A stretch of DNA of 64,000 bases from Morella rubra (Eukaryota > Streptophyta > Magnoliopsida > Fagales > Myricaceae): NCBI GenBank assembly GCA_003952965.2, contig CM025850.1, forward strand, positions 23,194,997 through 23,258,996. Reading direction: 5' to 3'. Shown here piece by piece: positions 21,626 through 31,721 of this stretch. The notes beneath the pieces are model-generated. The model did no database searches. It worked only from the letters and a program-made list of their open reading frames with translations, and was not told the origin of the DNA. The translations under genes and the position numbers were made by a program. The first letter of the stretch is position 1. Each line of letters begins with the position of its first letter.

Positions 21626-22337
21626 AATGCATCATAGTGAAATCCTGATAATTTAGAGTTCTTTCATTTTTCATATATTATGTATGAGTTTATACGTAAC
21701 TGTTATAGGTAACGTAACATAGATTAGTGAAAAATCAAGAGGCAAAGAGAATAATGATTTTTCAGTTCCTTGTAAGCCTGAAATTGTTCTAGACTTTTGT
21801 GTCATAAAGTCTACACTTGTTGTGCGGAGAATGATTGATTCCATCATTGAGGTATGACCTTAAGCAGACAAGTGGGTGTCATGTAACAAGTACATACACT
21901 GAACAGGATCCGATTAAGAACACCTTTTGGAATGATCACTGTCAGGTTAAAGGTTGTTCTATCACAATTCAGTATTGTCCTTAGACCTGAGAGGTTTGTA
22001 TTTATTCATGTATTATGTACACAAACTTTGACGTTGTCAACCGCGGATGTCCATTTAGGACTATATACGGATATGTTGGGTTGTGTGTGTGATGGATGAG
22101 TTGTATGAATGCTCAACAAGAATCCACCAGTCTCTTGGAGAGACAGTATATTCAGTTAATGTTCATGTAAGTGTTGGACCAAAAGAAATCCGGCCGGTGT
22201 GTTTTACAAAACTATTTTTTGAATACATAAAAGTATATTATATATGTTTCAAAAATGTTTTGTGGTCCAACTAAGTTGTGAACTAAGAAATCAAAATTTA
22301 CATGAGATAGGGACATGACGGTGATATTTGGTTCTGA
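21626..22337 (+). other. Copia 3' non-coding internal region
   Basis: Between RNase H and the polypurine tract there is no coding frame of note. The segment 21826-22185 is the part that recurs as a relic at 3400-3790. Confidence 0.7.
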
Positions 22338-22352
22338 GGGCAAGTGGGAGAT
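22338..22352 (+). promoter_or_regulatory. Copia polypurine tract
   Basis: GGGCAAGTGGGAGAT lies directly before the TGTTAG start of the 3' LTR, the expected site and composition for plus-strand priming in plant copia elements. Confidence 0.8.
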
Positions 22353-22883
22353 TGTTAGAATTATGTGCCCTCGATAACCAAATAATTAATCCAGTCCTAA
22401 TATCTCATATGGAATATAGTTTGGTGGAAGGAATTAATTGTATGTAAAAGGGGCATATTTGCAATAATCTCAAATTTCAGGGGTCAATTACAATATGTTG
22501 ATGGACTTGATTGTAATTAGTAGAAGCCCTAATTTTATTAGAAGAAGAGTTCTTCAGTTTAATCCTACGCTGGAATTTGAGATCCCTAAGGATCCTATGT
22601 CTTATGCTCTCTCTAGGGTTTCCCAAGGCCTATAAATATAACTGTTATATTCAAGGGTTGGTCATCAGAACCTATTAGAGAAATCCCTTAGGAGGCAAGA
22701 CATCTGTGTTGCTATTCTTAATCGCTGGAGCTTTGGATTGGATCGTGAAGCAGGTTGAAACTTGTGGATTCTTGAATTCCTATATCAAGGTAAGTAATCG
22801 AATCCGCAATTGCAATTATAATCCTGATTGATGTTTTGTTGAAAACATGTTATTTATTTAGTTTAACTCCGCATAAACTATCA
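22353..22883 (+). repeat. Copia 3' LTR (531 bp)
   Basis: Starts TGTTAGAATTATGTGCC and ends AACTATCA. It is 23 bases shorter than the 5' LTR, explained by a 21-base difference between AAATCC repeats plus two single-base indels. Confidence 0.9.
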
Positions 22884-23635
22884 CGTCTTTGGGAATATGA
22901 ATCTCGCAGATTTTGAATTTTATAGTATACAGTTAATATGAATAAATCTCGCAGATTTTAAAGATCGAGTCGTTCAAATGCTGGCCGCAACCATTAGCTT
23001 ACGTCATGGAACTTAAAGGTGCATCCTCAAACTCCGGGGACTTCTGTTGCTTACTCAGACACGCCCACGCTCCGACAAATGACTGTTCTCCGTTTTAATT
23101 TCCAAATGACGTGATAGCTTACGTGCCCCTGTATCAGAAAATGTAAATTTTTTTCAACTTCATTCCTGTTGGAATTGAGAGCAAGATCCAAACATCTACA
23201 ATTTTTTTCTTCCGGGAAAAAGAAAAAACTCCGTAGCATGAATCGTCAAGTTAAGCGAGGTGTTTGGCGTAATATATATGACCAAAATCCATCTTTGAGA
23301 AGCTAACCCATTAATATAAGGTAACCACCAGAAACAATGAGACATATATATGGGGCATGGAAATGGAGAGATCATCTTTAGGGCTTGATGATTAAGTTAA
23401 TCGCGGGGCAAAATAAATTTAGATTTTTAGCAAAAAATGTAAGAAACCAATTAATAATAGTGAGGTTATGCACGTTAATAATACTTTTCGTCTTTCAGAT
23501 TATTGCTGCTTGATCTTAGTACATCGGATACATTTGCACACTACTGCAAATTAAGTCCATGCATTAAAGTTTTCTTATATCCTAGACCATATGGTACTAG
23601 TTAGCGGCTAGTAATTCCTTCCCTCTCGATTTGCT
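22884..23635. other. 3' flank of thaumatin-like gene A, non-coding
   Basis: No gene is seen. Part of it (about 22973-23052) resembles 39108-39190 downstream of gene B. The block GTGAGGTTATGCACGTTA at about 23461 recurs at 41209, marking the conserved downstream part of the duplicated unit. Confidence 0.55.
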
Positions 23636-24316
23636 TCAAGGGCAGAACACGACCTTGTAGTTAGTTCCTCCAGGGCACGTAAATGTGCTAGTTGGGTCAT
23701 CCTTAGGGTAGCTGTAAGCATCGGGGCAACGAGTCTTGAAAAATCTGGAATAATCTGTAGGTCTACAGCTCCCAGAATTGCAACAATATTGATCGGTCTT
23801 AAAAACGGTACAAGGGTTGTTACACTCACCGGGAGCTTTCAACTCGTTGGGGCACTGTCCAATGATATCAGCGGTGCATCTTATCCCACGGGTGCACCCA
23901 TTGGATGTAGGGCTAAATTCCTTTGGAACATTAAACCCATCAACGAGAGAGATGTCAAAGAAATCTAAGTTCATATATTGGTTTGGTCCAAATTCAGCAA
24001 GGGTGTTTGGCAGTACACCATAGGCTTGGCATTGGAGAAGCCCGCCACAATCACCCGTCTGGCATCTCCCACGCCCAGAGCCATCGAAATTGCATCCAGT
24101 CCGAGGCCAAATGCGAGCCCCTTTGGTGCCTGCGGCAACGTCAAGGTTCCATGTTCTACCTCGTGCGTTGAGCTGCCTACCACCACCAGGCACAGCCCCA
24201 GCCCAAACTGTGAAAGGGCAATTGTTTACTATATTGAATCTGGCTGCATTGGCTAGGGCAAAGCAGAGCGTGATAGAAAGGAAGTAGAAAATGGACAGGT
24301 TTTTGGAGAGGCTCAT
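23636..24316 (-). CDS. Thaumatin-like protein (PR-5/osmotin-like), copy A
   Basis: A single exon of 226 residues. A signal peptide (about residues 1-24, hydrophobic, cleavage near ANA-ARF) precedes a complete thaumatin domain. The mature part has 16 cysteines, the number that forms the eight disulfides of large thaumatin-like proteins. The signature GxGxCxTGDCGG is present ([12 protein letters not shown]), and the acidic-cleft residues lie around [23 protein letters not shown]. The protein ends at VVFCP with no C-terminal propeptide, so secretion to the apoplast is more likely than vacuolar targeting. PR-5 proteins are defence and stress proteins, many with antifungal or glucan-binding activity. 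A TATA box lies about 66-73 bp upstream. It is close to copy B at 41387-42070. Confidence 0.95.
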   Translation of the reverse strand: MSLSKNLSIFYFLSITLCFALANAARFNIVNNCPFTVWAGAVPGGGRQLNARGRTWNLDVAAGTKGARIWPRTGCNFDGSGRGRCQTGDCGGLLQCQAYGVLPNTLAEFGPNQYMNLDFFDISLVDGFNVPKEFSPTSNGCTRGIRCTADIIGQCPNELKAPGECNNPCTVFKTDQYCCNSGSCRPTDYSRFFKTRCPDAYSYPKDDPTSTFTCPGGTNYKVVFCP

Positions 24317-24381
24317 TTTAGGGATCAGTGATGTGCTAATCTCTAGTGGTTTGTGTTGTGTCTGAGAAGATGGGTAGAGGG

Positions 24382-24389
24382 TTTATATA
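24382..24389 (-). promoter_or_regulatory. TATA box of thaumatin-like gene A
   Basis: The minus strand reads TATATAAA, 66 bp upstream of the start codon. The equivalent box in gene B is at 42139-42146, at nearly the same distance. Confidence 0.75.
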
Positions 24390-24522
24390 GGGTTAGATCG
24401 GGTTAGGGTGCGGGGTCTACCTGGTGTTGAACTTGCAGGCCTTATCGCGTACGTGGAGAAGTTTAATGGCCGCTCAATTCATTTCATGTCATGTTTTGGA
24501 AAATCTGCGTGTTATCTTTGGC

Positions 24523-24542
24523 TTGACTTAAAGACGAGTCAA
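24523..24542 (-). promoter_or_regulatory. Paired W-box-like motifs upstream of thaumatin-like gene A
   Basis: TTGACT on the plus strand (24523-24528) and TTGAC on the minus strand (24538-24542) face each other about 210 bp upstream of the start codon. TTGAC is the core of the WRKY-binding W-box found in many defence-gene promoters. The second site is conserved upstream of gene B (42301-42305). The functional role is inferred. Confidence 0.45.
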
Positions 24543-24699
24543 CAAATGGCCAAAATAATTAAATGCGTTTCTTGTTTTGTGCTTTTGTTCTACGATTTTG
24601 TTTTCTGTTCATTTGATCATGACCTCTTAAGCTGCATAACAATCTCACAGTACTTTACGTATAGTTCTTGCAGAAAGTAATTCCAGCAGAAAGTTATAA

Positions 24700-24850
24700 T
24701 TTTTTTTTTTGGTCAAGATCGTCAATATATTCAAACAAATTTACATAGTGTACATATTGGCATAGTTACATTATTATATAGTACATAACTACAGGAATTA
24801 ATATCAACAAAGACAACCCCCTATTCAAAATATCATGAGCTAATTGGTCT
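24700..24850 (-). mobile_element. Short 5'-truncated LINE 3' tail
   Basis: The minus strand encodes DQLAHDILNRGLSLLI, which looks like the last residues of a LINE RNase H-like domain. A stop, a short 3' part and poly(A) (the T run 24700-24710) follow. Copy B of the duplicated unit lacks this piece, so it inserted after the duplication or was lost from B. Confidence 0.5.
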
Positions 24851-25658
24851 TATACAAATTCTAGCTGAGATTCTTTTTTCTGAGCAACTGTGAAAAATCT
24901 AGCTGAGATCTTATTTTGTAACGATGTGCTTAATCGGTACATAAATATCAGGAACAAATTTCATGTATGAGCTAGCTATTAAACACAATAATTAATCTGA
25001 TAAGCAATAGGTTACAATATATACAAGAGATTAAATATTTCTACTGGACATTATATACATGTAGGATTAAATGTCCGTAGAAATCAAATGGGATGGGGCA
25101 CAATTAGAGGATATTCTTTTAACTAAAATTTATTAATATTTAATATTTAATATTTAATATTTAAATATAATATTTTATAACTTATCTTACAAGATCTCAC
25201 TTTAGACAAGTATTTTTTAGGATTGAAACATTTTATAATTTTTTTATCAAATTATGTCGTATAATTTTTTAAAAATTATAGACACAATAAATAAACTTTA
25301 TATTATTTAATATTATTTATATAAAATTTTAAATAAAATAAATAACGTACAAATCTAGACAGAAAATTATAGAAATTTCTAGCAAACAGGCCTAACATGA
25401 TATATATCGAGCCGCCTCGGACGAAAGGAGTCAGTGATGCTGGATGAGTTGGAGTTTTAAGTCAATAGCTCCTCCTATCACGGGTTGGATTTCAAACCTT
25501 TACTAGACTCTACGTGCTACTTAAAGAAGGAAACAAATGCAATTAATCTGCGTGCGCATCTGTCAAATTTCTAATGGTTCAAGGGTCCCATGATCAAGAA
25601 AGCTATATAAACATATTAATAATGGTGATACCTACGTACGCTGTGGGAAAAGTCTCAA
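24851..25658. other. Upstream region of thaumatin-like gene A, non-coding
   Basis: AT-rich sequence with short tandem TTTAATA units (about 25131-25165) and no gene. Parts align with 42840-43042 of copy B. It ends at the CACTA 1 insertion point. Confidence 0.55.
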
Positions 25659-25712
25659 CACTACTGAAAAATTAACTTTTAGTCACAAAATTCTCAGGGA
25701 GTTCACTAAAAG

Positions 25713-26339
25713 TAAAGGTGAATATCGGAACGGATAGAATCGAAATTAGTCATTTCGGTTTCAGTTCCGGTACTCACCGGAATCATTATTATCATTCCGG
25801 TTCCATTCTGGAATCAACCAGATTTGAAATCGGAAATTCCGGAACCGGAACCGGAAATTCCGGCTCCTTATCTGGGCCTAAAAAGTCCAGATTTAGTTTG
25901 GACCCATTTGCCCAAAAATGAATTTTTTAAGTTGTATTTTGTGGGCCAAAACAAAATAAACATGGTCGAATAACTCTAAATTAAAATTAGAACTAAATTT
26001 CAAAACAAAATAAAACATGGTCAAAATAAACAATAAATTAAAATTACAAAAAAAACTACTAAACAAACAATTAATCATACAAATAAGTAAACAACTAAAC
26101 AGCTTGAAAGAGGCAATATTTACAATATTTTTTGAAATAATCCAAATTGAAAGAGGCAAATTCTAAATTAAAATTACAATATTTTTTGAAATTTTAAAAA
26201 ATTGTACCGGAACCGGAATTTCCGGCATTTCCGCCGGAATTTCCAGTTCCGGTTCCGAAATTTGCCTAAAATGGGATCCGGTTCCGGTACCGAAAATGGC
26301 CGGAACCGGTACCGGAACCGGAATAAATGCCCAGCCTTA
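25713..26339. mobile_element. Non-autonomous hAT-like element nested in CACTA 1 (627 bp)
   Basis: The ends TAAAGGTGAATA and TGCCCAGCCTTA (reverse complement TAAGGCTGGGCA) are imperfect terminal inverted repeats of the hAT type. Flanks ACTAAAAG (25705-25712) and ATTAAAAG (26340-26347) match at 7 of 8 bases, as expected for an 8-bp target duplication. Both end regions are dense in GGAACCGG and AATTCCGG. No transposase frame is present. Confidence 0.65.
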
Positions 26340-27790
26340 ATTAAAAGTCTATTTTTAGTGATGAAATGCTATTTTCGTCACCAAAAAGAATTTTTCGTGA
26401 CGGAAATAATTTTCGTCATCAATTTCTTCACCAAAGGTTTTATTTGTGATGAAATAAAAATGTCGTCACTAAAAGTTAATTTTTGGTGACGAAAATTTTT
26501 TCACATGCCGATCGGTGTTATACACCGATCGATCGTTCCTTTTGTGACGAAATGCTCCATCACTAAAAGCGAAGAGTTTTGGCGAAGAAATTATGTCATC
26601 ACTCCAATCTATTGATCGTTTTCTATCTACCGATCGATCGGTTAGTAATAAACACGTGGCCTTGAAACCAATCGAGCGTTCATCATAACTGATCGATCGG
26701 TTAGAGTAACCATCTACAAATGCGAAACTTCGATGATCGGTAAGCGAAACCGTCAATTGCATGAAGAGACGATCGATCGGTTAAAGTGACCGATCGATCA
26801 CCGAATCGACGAATGAGTGATCGCCACGTTTTCAAATAACTGATCGATCATTATGATATGACGATCGATCGGTAAGCGTAACCGTCACTTTTTCGAATCG
26901 TCGTTTCAACAAATGGCAGATGCCACATGTTAAAAGTATAGCGATCGATCGTCACGTAACTACCGATCGATCGCGCAAAGGATTATATGAAACCGCCGAA
27001 GTCATTTTTACCGGTTATCTCTCCACAAAATCTCTCGAATCCTCTCAAATTTCTTTTACCCTTTTGTGCGGCACTATTCTCCAAAGTGCGTGGAATCATC
27101 CTTCATTGTCTTCTACGTCAAAGGTACGTACTTATATTGTTTTTTTTAGCAATATTAAGCAGTTATAAATGAGTTTTTAGTTTACGTTTTTTAATTTGCT
27201 ATATCATCCATTTAGGTCCGTAAAATGTATTTATTTTATTGTTGATGTATGTTTTTGGGGTGATTTTGGGCCTGTTTTGGGGTTTTGTAACGTCTGTGTG
27301 TTTTCGTTCCCGTACCGATCAATCGCCTAAGAAGGCGATCAATTGCGTTGTAGGTGCTGAGTCCAACGATCGATCGGCTAAATTAACCGATCGATCGTTG
27401 TATTTGATTAGTTACCGATCGATGGTTTACTGAGCGATCAATCGGTCCATCTAAACTGTGCGTTTATATGTAAGACCGATCGATCGTTTATTTGACGATC
27501 GATCGGTATATTATGTTGTGCATTTTATAAGTAGTGATCAATCGATCGCTTACACCTAAGTGATGATCGTTAAGCTTTAATGTGAAGCGCAGACGATCGA
27601 TCGTCTGTGCACTGAAAGCGCATCATTTTACCATTCGTGTTCAATTGGTCAAATGGACTGATCGATCACCATGTTACAATCGATCGCTTAGGTGTTATCG
27701 ATTGATCACTGTTTTCAACAACGCACCGTTTTCAATTGTCGATCGATCGGTTACCTAACCGATCGATCGGTATATGTTCTAATCGATTGC
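26340..27790. repeat. CACTA 1 subterminal repeats and CGATCGATCG array, 5' side
   Basis: The first 170 bases carry alternating GTGACGAAA and TTTCGTCAC words. From about 26510 the palindrome CGATCGATCG, usually followed or preceded by GT/AC, recurs every few tens of bases. Variants such as CGATCAATCG and CGATTGATCG look like CpG deamination products. In En/Spm-type elements such short repeats bind the TNPA protein. Confidence 0.85.
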
Positions 27791-27900
27791 TTTGGATGGC
27801 GATGGATCACCTTTTTGTTGATCTTCATTAATACTTTAATTACATTATTGTGATTACTTATTAACACATATTTATATATAATTTTTGTAGCATACATAAA

Positions 27901-29159
27901 ATGTCAGGAGTTAAGCGCGCATGCACAACGAGAACCGGGACGGGATCGTCATCCCAAGACCAGGAAGTCGCTGATCCGATGATGACGTTAGAGAGGCGAA
28001 TGAAGTACCTAAGGGGACTGCCGGTGGCCAAAGAGCGTCCAGTGACGCTCACTGATTTTGACCACTTATTGTACGAGGAGCACTCCCTTTACCAGCTCTT
28101 CTAGTACCAGGGATTTCTGCATCAGCTCTCGTGGGGATTTATGTCGACACACTTGTGCACGATTTCTTCTATGCACTCGTCTCGGTAGATAGAGCACCCA
28201 AGGTGCAGCTGGAGGTGCGAGGCGTGCAGTTCTTATTCTCAGCAGACGTCACCCTGCCTGAGACCCCCTGCTTCCCGGCGGTACCCCTGACGGATGAGCA
28301 GAGACATCAGAGCAGGACTTGTGGATGTTGATGACAGGGGAGACCTCTACAGTTGTGCGCAGCATAATGAAGCAAAGTGAGTTCAGTACATTTTGGTGAA
28401 TTTTTCACCTTATCTGGATGCCAAACGTCAATGGCAGAAGTCATTCTACTGAGTGCCGTTCACCAGAGCTCAGTGCATGCTCTTGCTGGGCCAACAGAGC
28501 AAACAGATTTCCCACTCTACATGATCGAGCTAATCATGGATGACGCTAGGGGAATTAAGGATAACAGCCTCCTGTACGATGTGTTTCTGACGCAGTTTCT
28601 CATCCAATGGGGTGTCGCGATTGGTGACGAGAAGACTCGTAAGGAGGTGATGAGCGCGGTGAATAAATCACCTTGTCCAGAAGCAAGCGGCAAGAGGGAG
28701 CTTTGACTCAACTGTTCGCTCGTAGAGTCGCAGCGGCCGCAGAGGAGGCAGCACGAGCATTGACGGACACCAGACCGATCAGATCAGAGGCACCTCTCGA
28801 GATGGGAGAGCCTGTAGTGCCTCCTCCCTGGGTGGCCCAGCTATTTGAGGATCTCGACAACCGTGTCGGGGCTACTATGAAGACCGCTTTACAACCTCTT
28901 CAGGAGCAGGTGGATAAATTGACTAAGGAGGTGCAGGAGCTCCGAGATGATCAAGAGAAGCTCCAAACCGCCTTTGAAGGGGAGTGCACTGTTACGTTCC
29001 TGCGCAACAAGTCATCGTGGCTCATATGAAGGGGGTCAACGAACAACTGGAAAGAATCAAGAAGACTCTAGATGATTTCAAGACAGGGCAGATCCACAGA
29101 AGATTCCCGGAGATATTCCAGATGACGTGGCGACTTTCCGTGATGCTGTTCAGCCTTGA
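27901..29159 (+). pseudogene. Putative extra gene of CACTA 1, similar to 'putative plant transposon protein'
   Basis: Starts MSGVKRACTTRTGTGSSSQD. Frame-shifted pieces follow: a block with LVPGISASALVGIYVDTLV and VRGVQFLFSADV (about 28100-28260), a block with FPLYMIELIMDDARG and LLYDVFLTQFLIQWGV (about 28500-28620), then an Ala/Glu-rich coiled coil (28700-28980, VDKLTKEVQELRDDQEKLQ). The end is DDVATFRDAVQP and a stop at 29157-29159. The middle resembles the family named putative plant transposon protein (Transposase_32-like) in my judgement. It is not tnp2 or tnpA. A gene of the same layout sits at the same place in CACTA 2. The function is unknown. Confidence 0.5.
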
Positions 29160-29514
29160 TATTTTTATGGTATTTTTACTATCATTTTAGGACATACATA
29201 TGGATTTATGTTTTTATTTATTTGTTTCAGACATATATATTTATTTGGATTTGGGTTTTTATTTACGTATTTGGATATTTATGTTTATTTGTGGATATGT
29301 AGTGACTTTGATTACAGCTTATGTGTTTTTAATTTGTATTTTTCCCCGACACTTACATACGTAAATTGACCAAAATACACTTTTGTTGGGTACAGGCAAA
29401 GTTTACAAGCTGGATAAAATTTAAGTACATACAAATATAAATTTATAGTGATCGATTAAATAAGTACTATAAGATTTTAAATAAAATTTGTTTTTTTTTT
29501 TTTTTTAATTTTAA

Positions 29515-29860
29515 AATCACCTATCGATCGCTGTTTTAGGTTATCGATCGTTTAAGTACGGTGTCGTTTAGATATTTCTAACCGACCGATCATTAAAATA
29601 TACGATCGATTGGTAAGAATCAACCGATCGATTGTCAATATTGAAGTGATCGATCGTCAAGGACGCCGTTGTTTTGGCTTTTGTGTAACGATTGATCGTT
29701 AATTGCACACTGATCGATCGTCCGTATGCTTCATCATTTTCGTTAGACGAAGCGATCGATCGTTACATAAAGCGGTCGATCGGTTCACACGGTGTCATTT
29801 TAAACGCAATAGGCGATTGATCGGTTGCCCAACCAATCGATCGGTACATAAATTTAGTGA
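29515..29860. repeat. CGATCGATCG array, second block
   Basis: More copies of CGATCGATCG and decayed forms, spaced irregularly, in non-coding sequence between the extra gene and the tnp2 leader. Confidence 0.8.
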
Positions 29861-30204
29861 TTAAACATTTTTGATTGAATAATGTGAGCTTAAATAATTA
29901 GAAATACAAAATATATATTACCAAAGTATGTTAGATATGTTTAGATTATATAAAAACATATACAGTGTACTTCATTAATATTTAGGAAAACATGTACAAG
30001 TTGTACATGTTACATCAAATAAACATTTTGTAAGAGTTAGTATGAGCAATGTACTAATATGTCATAAACTAGAGATATAAAGTTTATTTAACACATGATT
30101 ATAAGTTATTAGTATGAGGTATGTATTAAAAAGACATTTTGAGTAAAATAATTTTAATAATTATTTCATTTGTTAGGTTAAAAATTATTTTTTTAATAAT
30201 TAGG
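29861..30204. other. AT-rich spacer inside CACTA 1
   Basis: About 340 bases of plain AT-rich sequence between repeat blocks, with no motif copies and no coding frame. Confidence 0.6.
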
Positions 30205-31100
30205 TTTAACGATCGATCGGCTTGTTACCGATCAATCGTCGAAGGACGGTGTCGTTTAACAGTTTGAGAACGATTAATCATATATTAAGACAGATTGATC
30301 GCTATCATCCGTCGTCATTTTTAATTCGTTTCATGATCGATCACGGAATTGTGGCGATCGATCGGTTGAAAAACTTCACGGGAATTTTAAAGCTGACAAG
30401 GCGATCGATCGTTATGGGGACCAATCGATTAGTGTTTATCGTGCTTGAAATGCCAAAATGCTCTAAGGCTATGGGTGAAGTGCAAAACACACCCACGACA
30501 ACGAGAGACCGAAGGCTTGCGGCAAGGAGCTATTTTCCTCTTAAACTTAGTCCAAATACCGTCCTTTTGGTTGAGAGAGTGTTTAGAATAGATTAAGAGG
30601 AAGCCTGAGCTCATATTGATTGGTTTTTTAACTAAGTGAATATTGAAAATTTTGGGCGAAATTTGTGAGATTTTGGTAGAGATTTAGTTCGTTTTGGTGT
30701 TGATTTCTTGCAAGAGGTAATATACTCTACGATTTATGATCGATTTGGTTGGTTATTTGATGATTTTTTTGATTTGGTATTTGTGGGTATTGTGCATATA
30801 TTAGTGATGATTAGAGCTTATTAGGATGTTTTTAATATGTACATTGGAATGAGTATTGAATGAGGATGATTTGGGAGTGATTTGGGCATGGATTTGAGTG
30901 TGTGGGAGGGTTTGCATTGTTTATCGATCTAGGTAATTGATGATCGATCGCCATAAGTGACGATCGATCGTCTATTAGATGGTATGCAATCAATCAATTG
31001 TTATGTTTTAAATGATCGATCGTCTGCTAGATGGTTGTCTGACGATCGATCGTAATTACTTTACCGATTGATCGTCATATTTGTATCGATCGATTGGTGT
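30205..31100. repeat. CGATCGATCG arrays, third and fourth blocks
   Basis: Palindrome copies cluster at about 30208-30430 and again at 30935-31100, separated by about 500 bases without copies. The 124-codon open frame at 30222-30596 crosses the array and is not a gene. Confidence 0.75.
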
Positions 31101-31340
31101 TTCACGCAGGTTTTTTTGCAAATTATTGATGATGTGTAGCATTTATATTTATTTACATGTTTGATTATTGAAGTGCTTGAGTTCTGAAATAAATTATGTA
31201 GTTTGAGAAGCATGGAGGATGAATATTGGAGTGTTTTTTACTTGTTTTGTTTGGGTTATATTTTTGGAATATAATGTGTGTACCCTTAGACCCGTTCAAG
31301 GGTTAGGATGGGATAAATATACGTTTATCACGTAATAACC

Positions 31341-31371
31341 CTTGAATTGTCCAAAATATGGACAGTTTGAG
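31341..31371 (+). promoter_or_regulatory. Conserved leader palindrome of tnp2 (GTCC..GGAC)
   Basis: Contains GTCCAAAATATGGAC within a longer block starting CTTGAATT and ending AGTTTGAG. The same block, with GTCCATGTTATGGAC, lies at 56360-56390 in CACTA 2 at the equivalent place. Conservation between otherwise diverged leaders suggests an RNA hairpin or protein-binding site. Confidence 0.5.
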
Positions 31372-31620
31372 ATTGTGTATTCGTGGTTGGACGAGTTCGG
31401 TACTTGTGTCCTGTCCAGTCTTGGAGGAAGTTCAGTATCATCTACCTTTTGTCTTCTGGTATACTACTAGCATTGGTGTATGACGTCATACAACTATCGT
31501 TGATGACGTTGCCCCCAACGCTGGTGCGTGTACTTGGGGACTGGGGGGAGATACTGCCAAATTTTTTCAAGCTATAGATGGACGCAAGGCGAACTGACTT
31601 TCAACTCCGAATGCACAATC

Positions 31621-31642
31621 TTGAATGGGATAGGACCTATCA
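31621..31642 (+). promoter_or_regulatory. Conserved leader motif GATAGGACCTATC
   Basis: A near-palindrome about 80 bp before the tnp2 start codon. An identical 22-base block is at 56642-56663 in CACTA 2. It may be part of the 5' exon or of a splice or regulatory signal; the role is not known. Confidence 0.5.
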
Positions 31643-31721
31643 GCTAGGCATAAATGTCACGTTCCAATGATTGAGTTTTTATGAGTTACTTAATGTCGTG
31701 TATTTTTTTAGATTGGTGGCG

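Larger units (their letters stand above)
17531..22883 (+). mobile_element. Ty1/copia LTR retrotransposon, degenerate, no recognisable gag
   Basis: A complete framework is present: 5' LTR (17531-18084), PBS, internal region, polypurine tract and 3' LTR (22353-22883). Coding order is GAG-pre-integrase, integrase, reverse transcriptase, RNase H, which is diagnostic of copia. Length is 5,353 bp. The gag position (about 18130-18960) holds unrelated GC-rich sequence. Pol has many frameshifts, so the element is non-autonomous. I see no 5-bp target duplication: the left flank is the LINE tail ending GAGATC and the right flank starts CGTCT, which suggests a rearranged flank. Confidence 0.9.
23445..25658. 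repeat. Tandem segmental duplication, copy A (interrupted by CACTA 1)
   Basis: Contains thaumatin-like gene A, its promoter and about 1.3 kb upstream. It is collinear with 41209-43042: shared blocks include the whole gene, TCTAGCTGAGAT..TCTT, AGCTGAGATCTTATT, CCTCCTATCACGG and AATGG.GATACC. The unit continues after the CACTA element at 38003-38078. Copy A also has a LINE tail that copy B lacks. Confidence 0.8.

Noticed and set aside
23817..24287. Plus-strand frames of 62-92 codons over thaumatin-like gene A (and the same over gene B)
   Set aside because: They are antisense to a clear coding gene with full cysteine conservation, without start context or motif.
26510..27790. CRISPR-like array of CGATCGATCG with spacers
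   Set aside because: Units are short palindromes with irregular spacing in a plant CACTA element; no constant repeat length or cas genes.
30222..30596. 124-codon frame in CACTA 1
   Set aside because: It crosses the CGATCGATCG array and has no motif; opposite-strand frames overlap it equally well.
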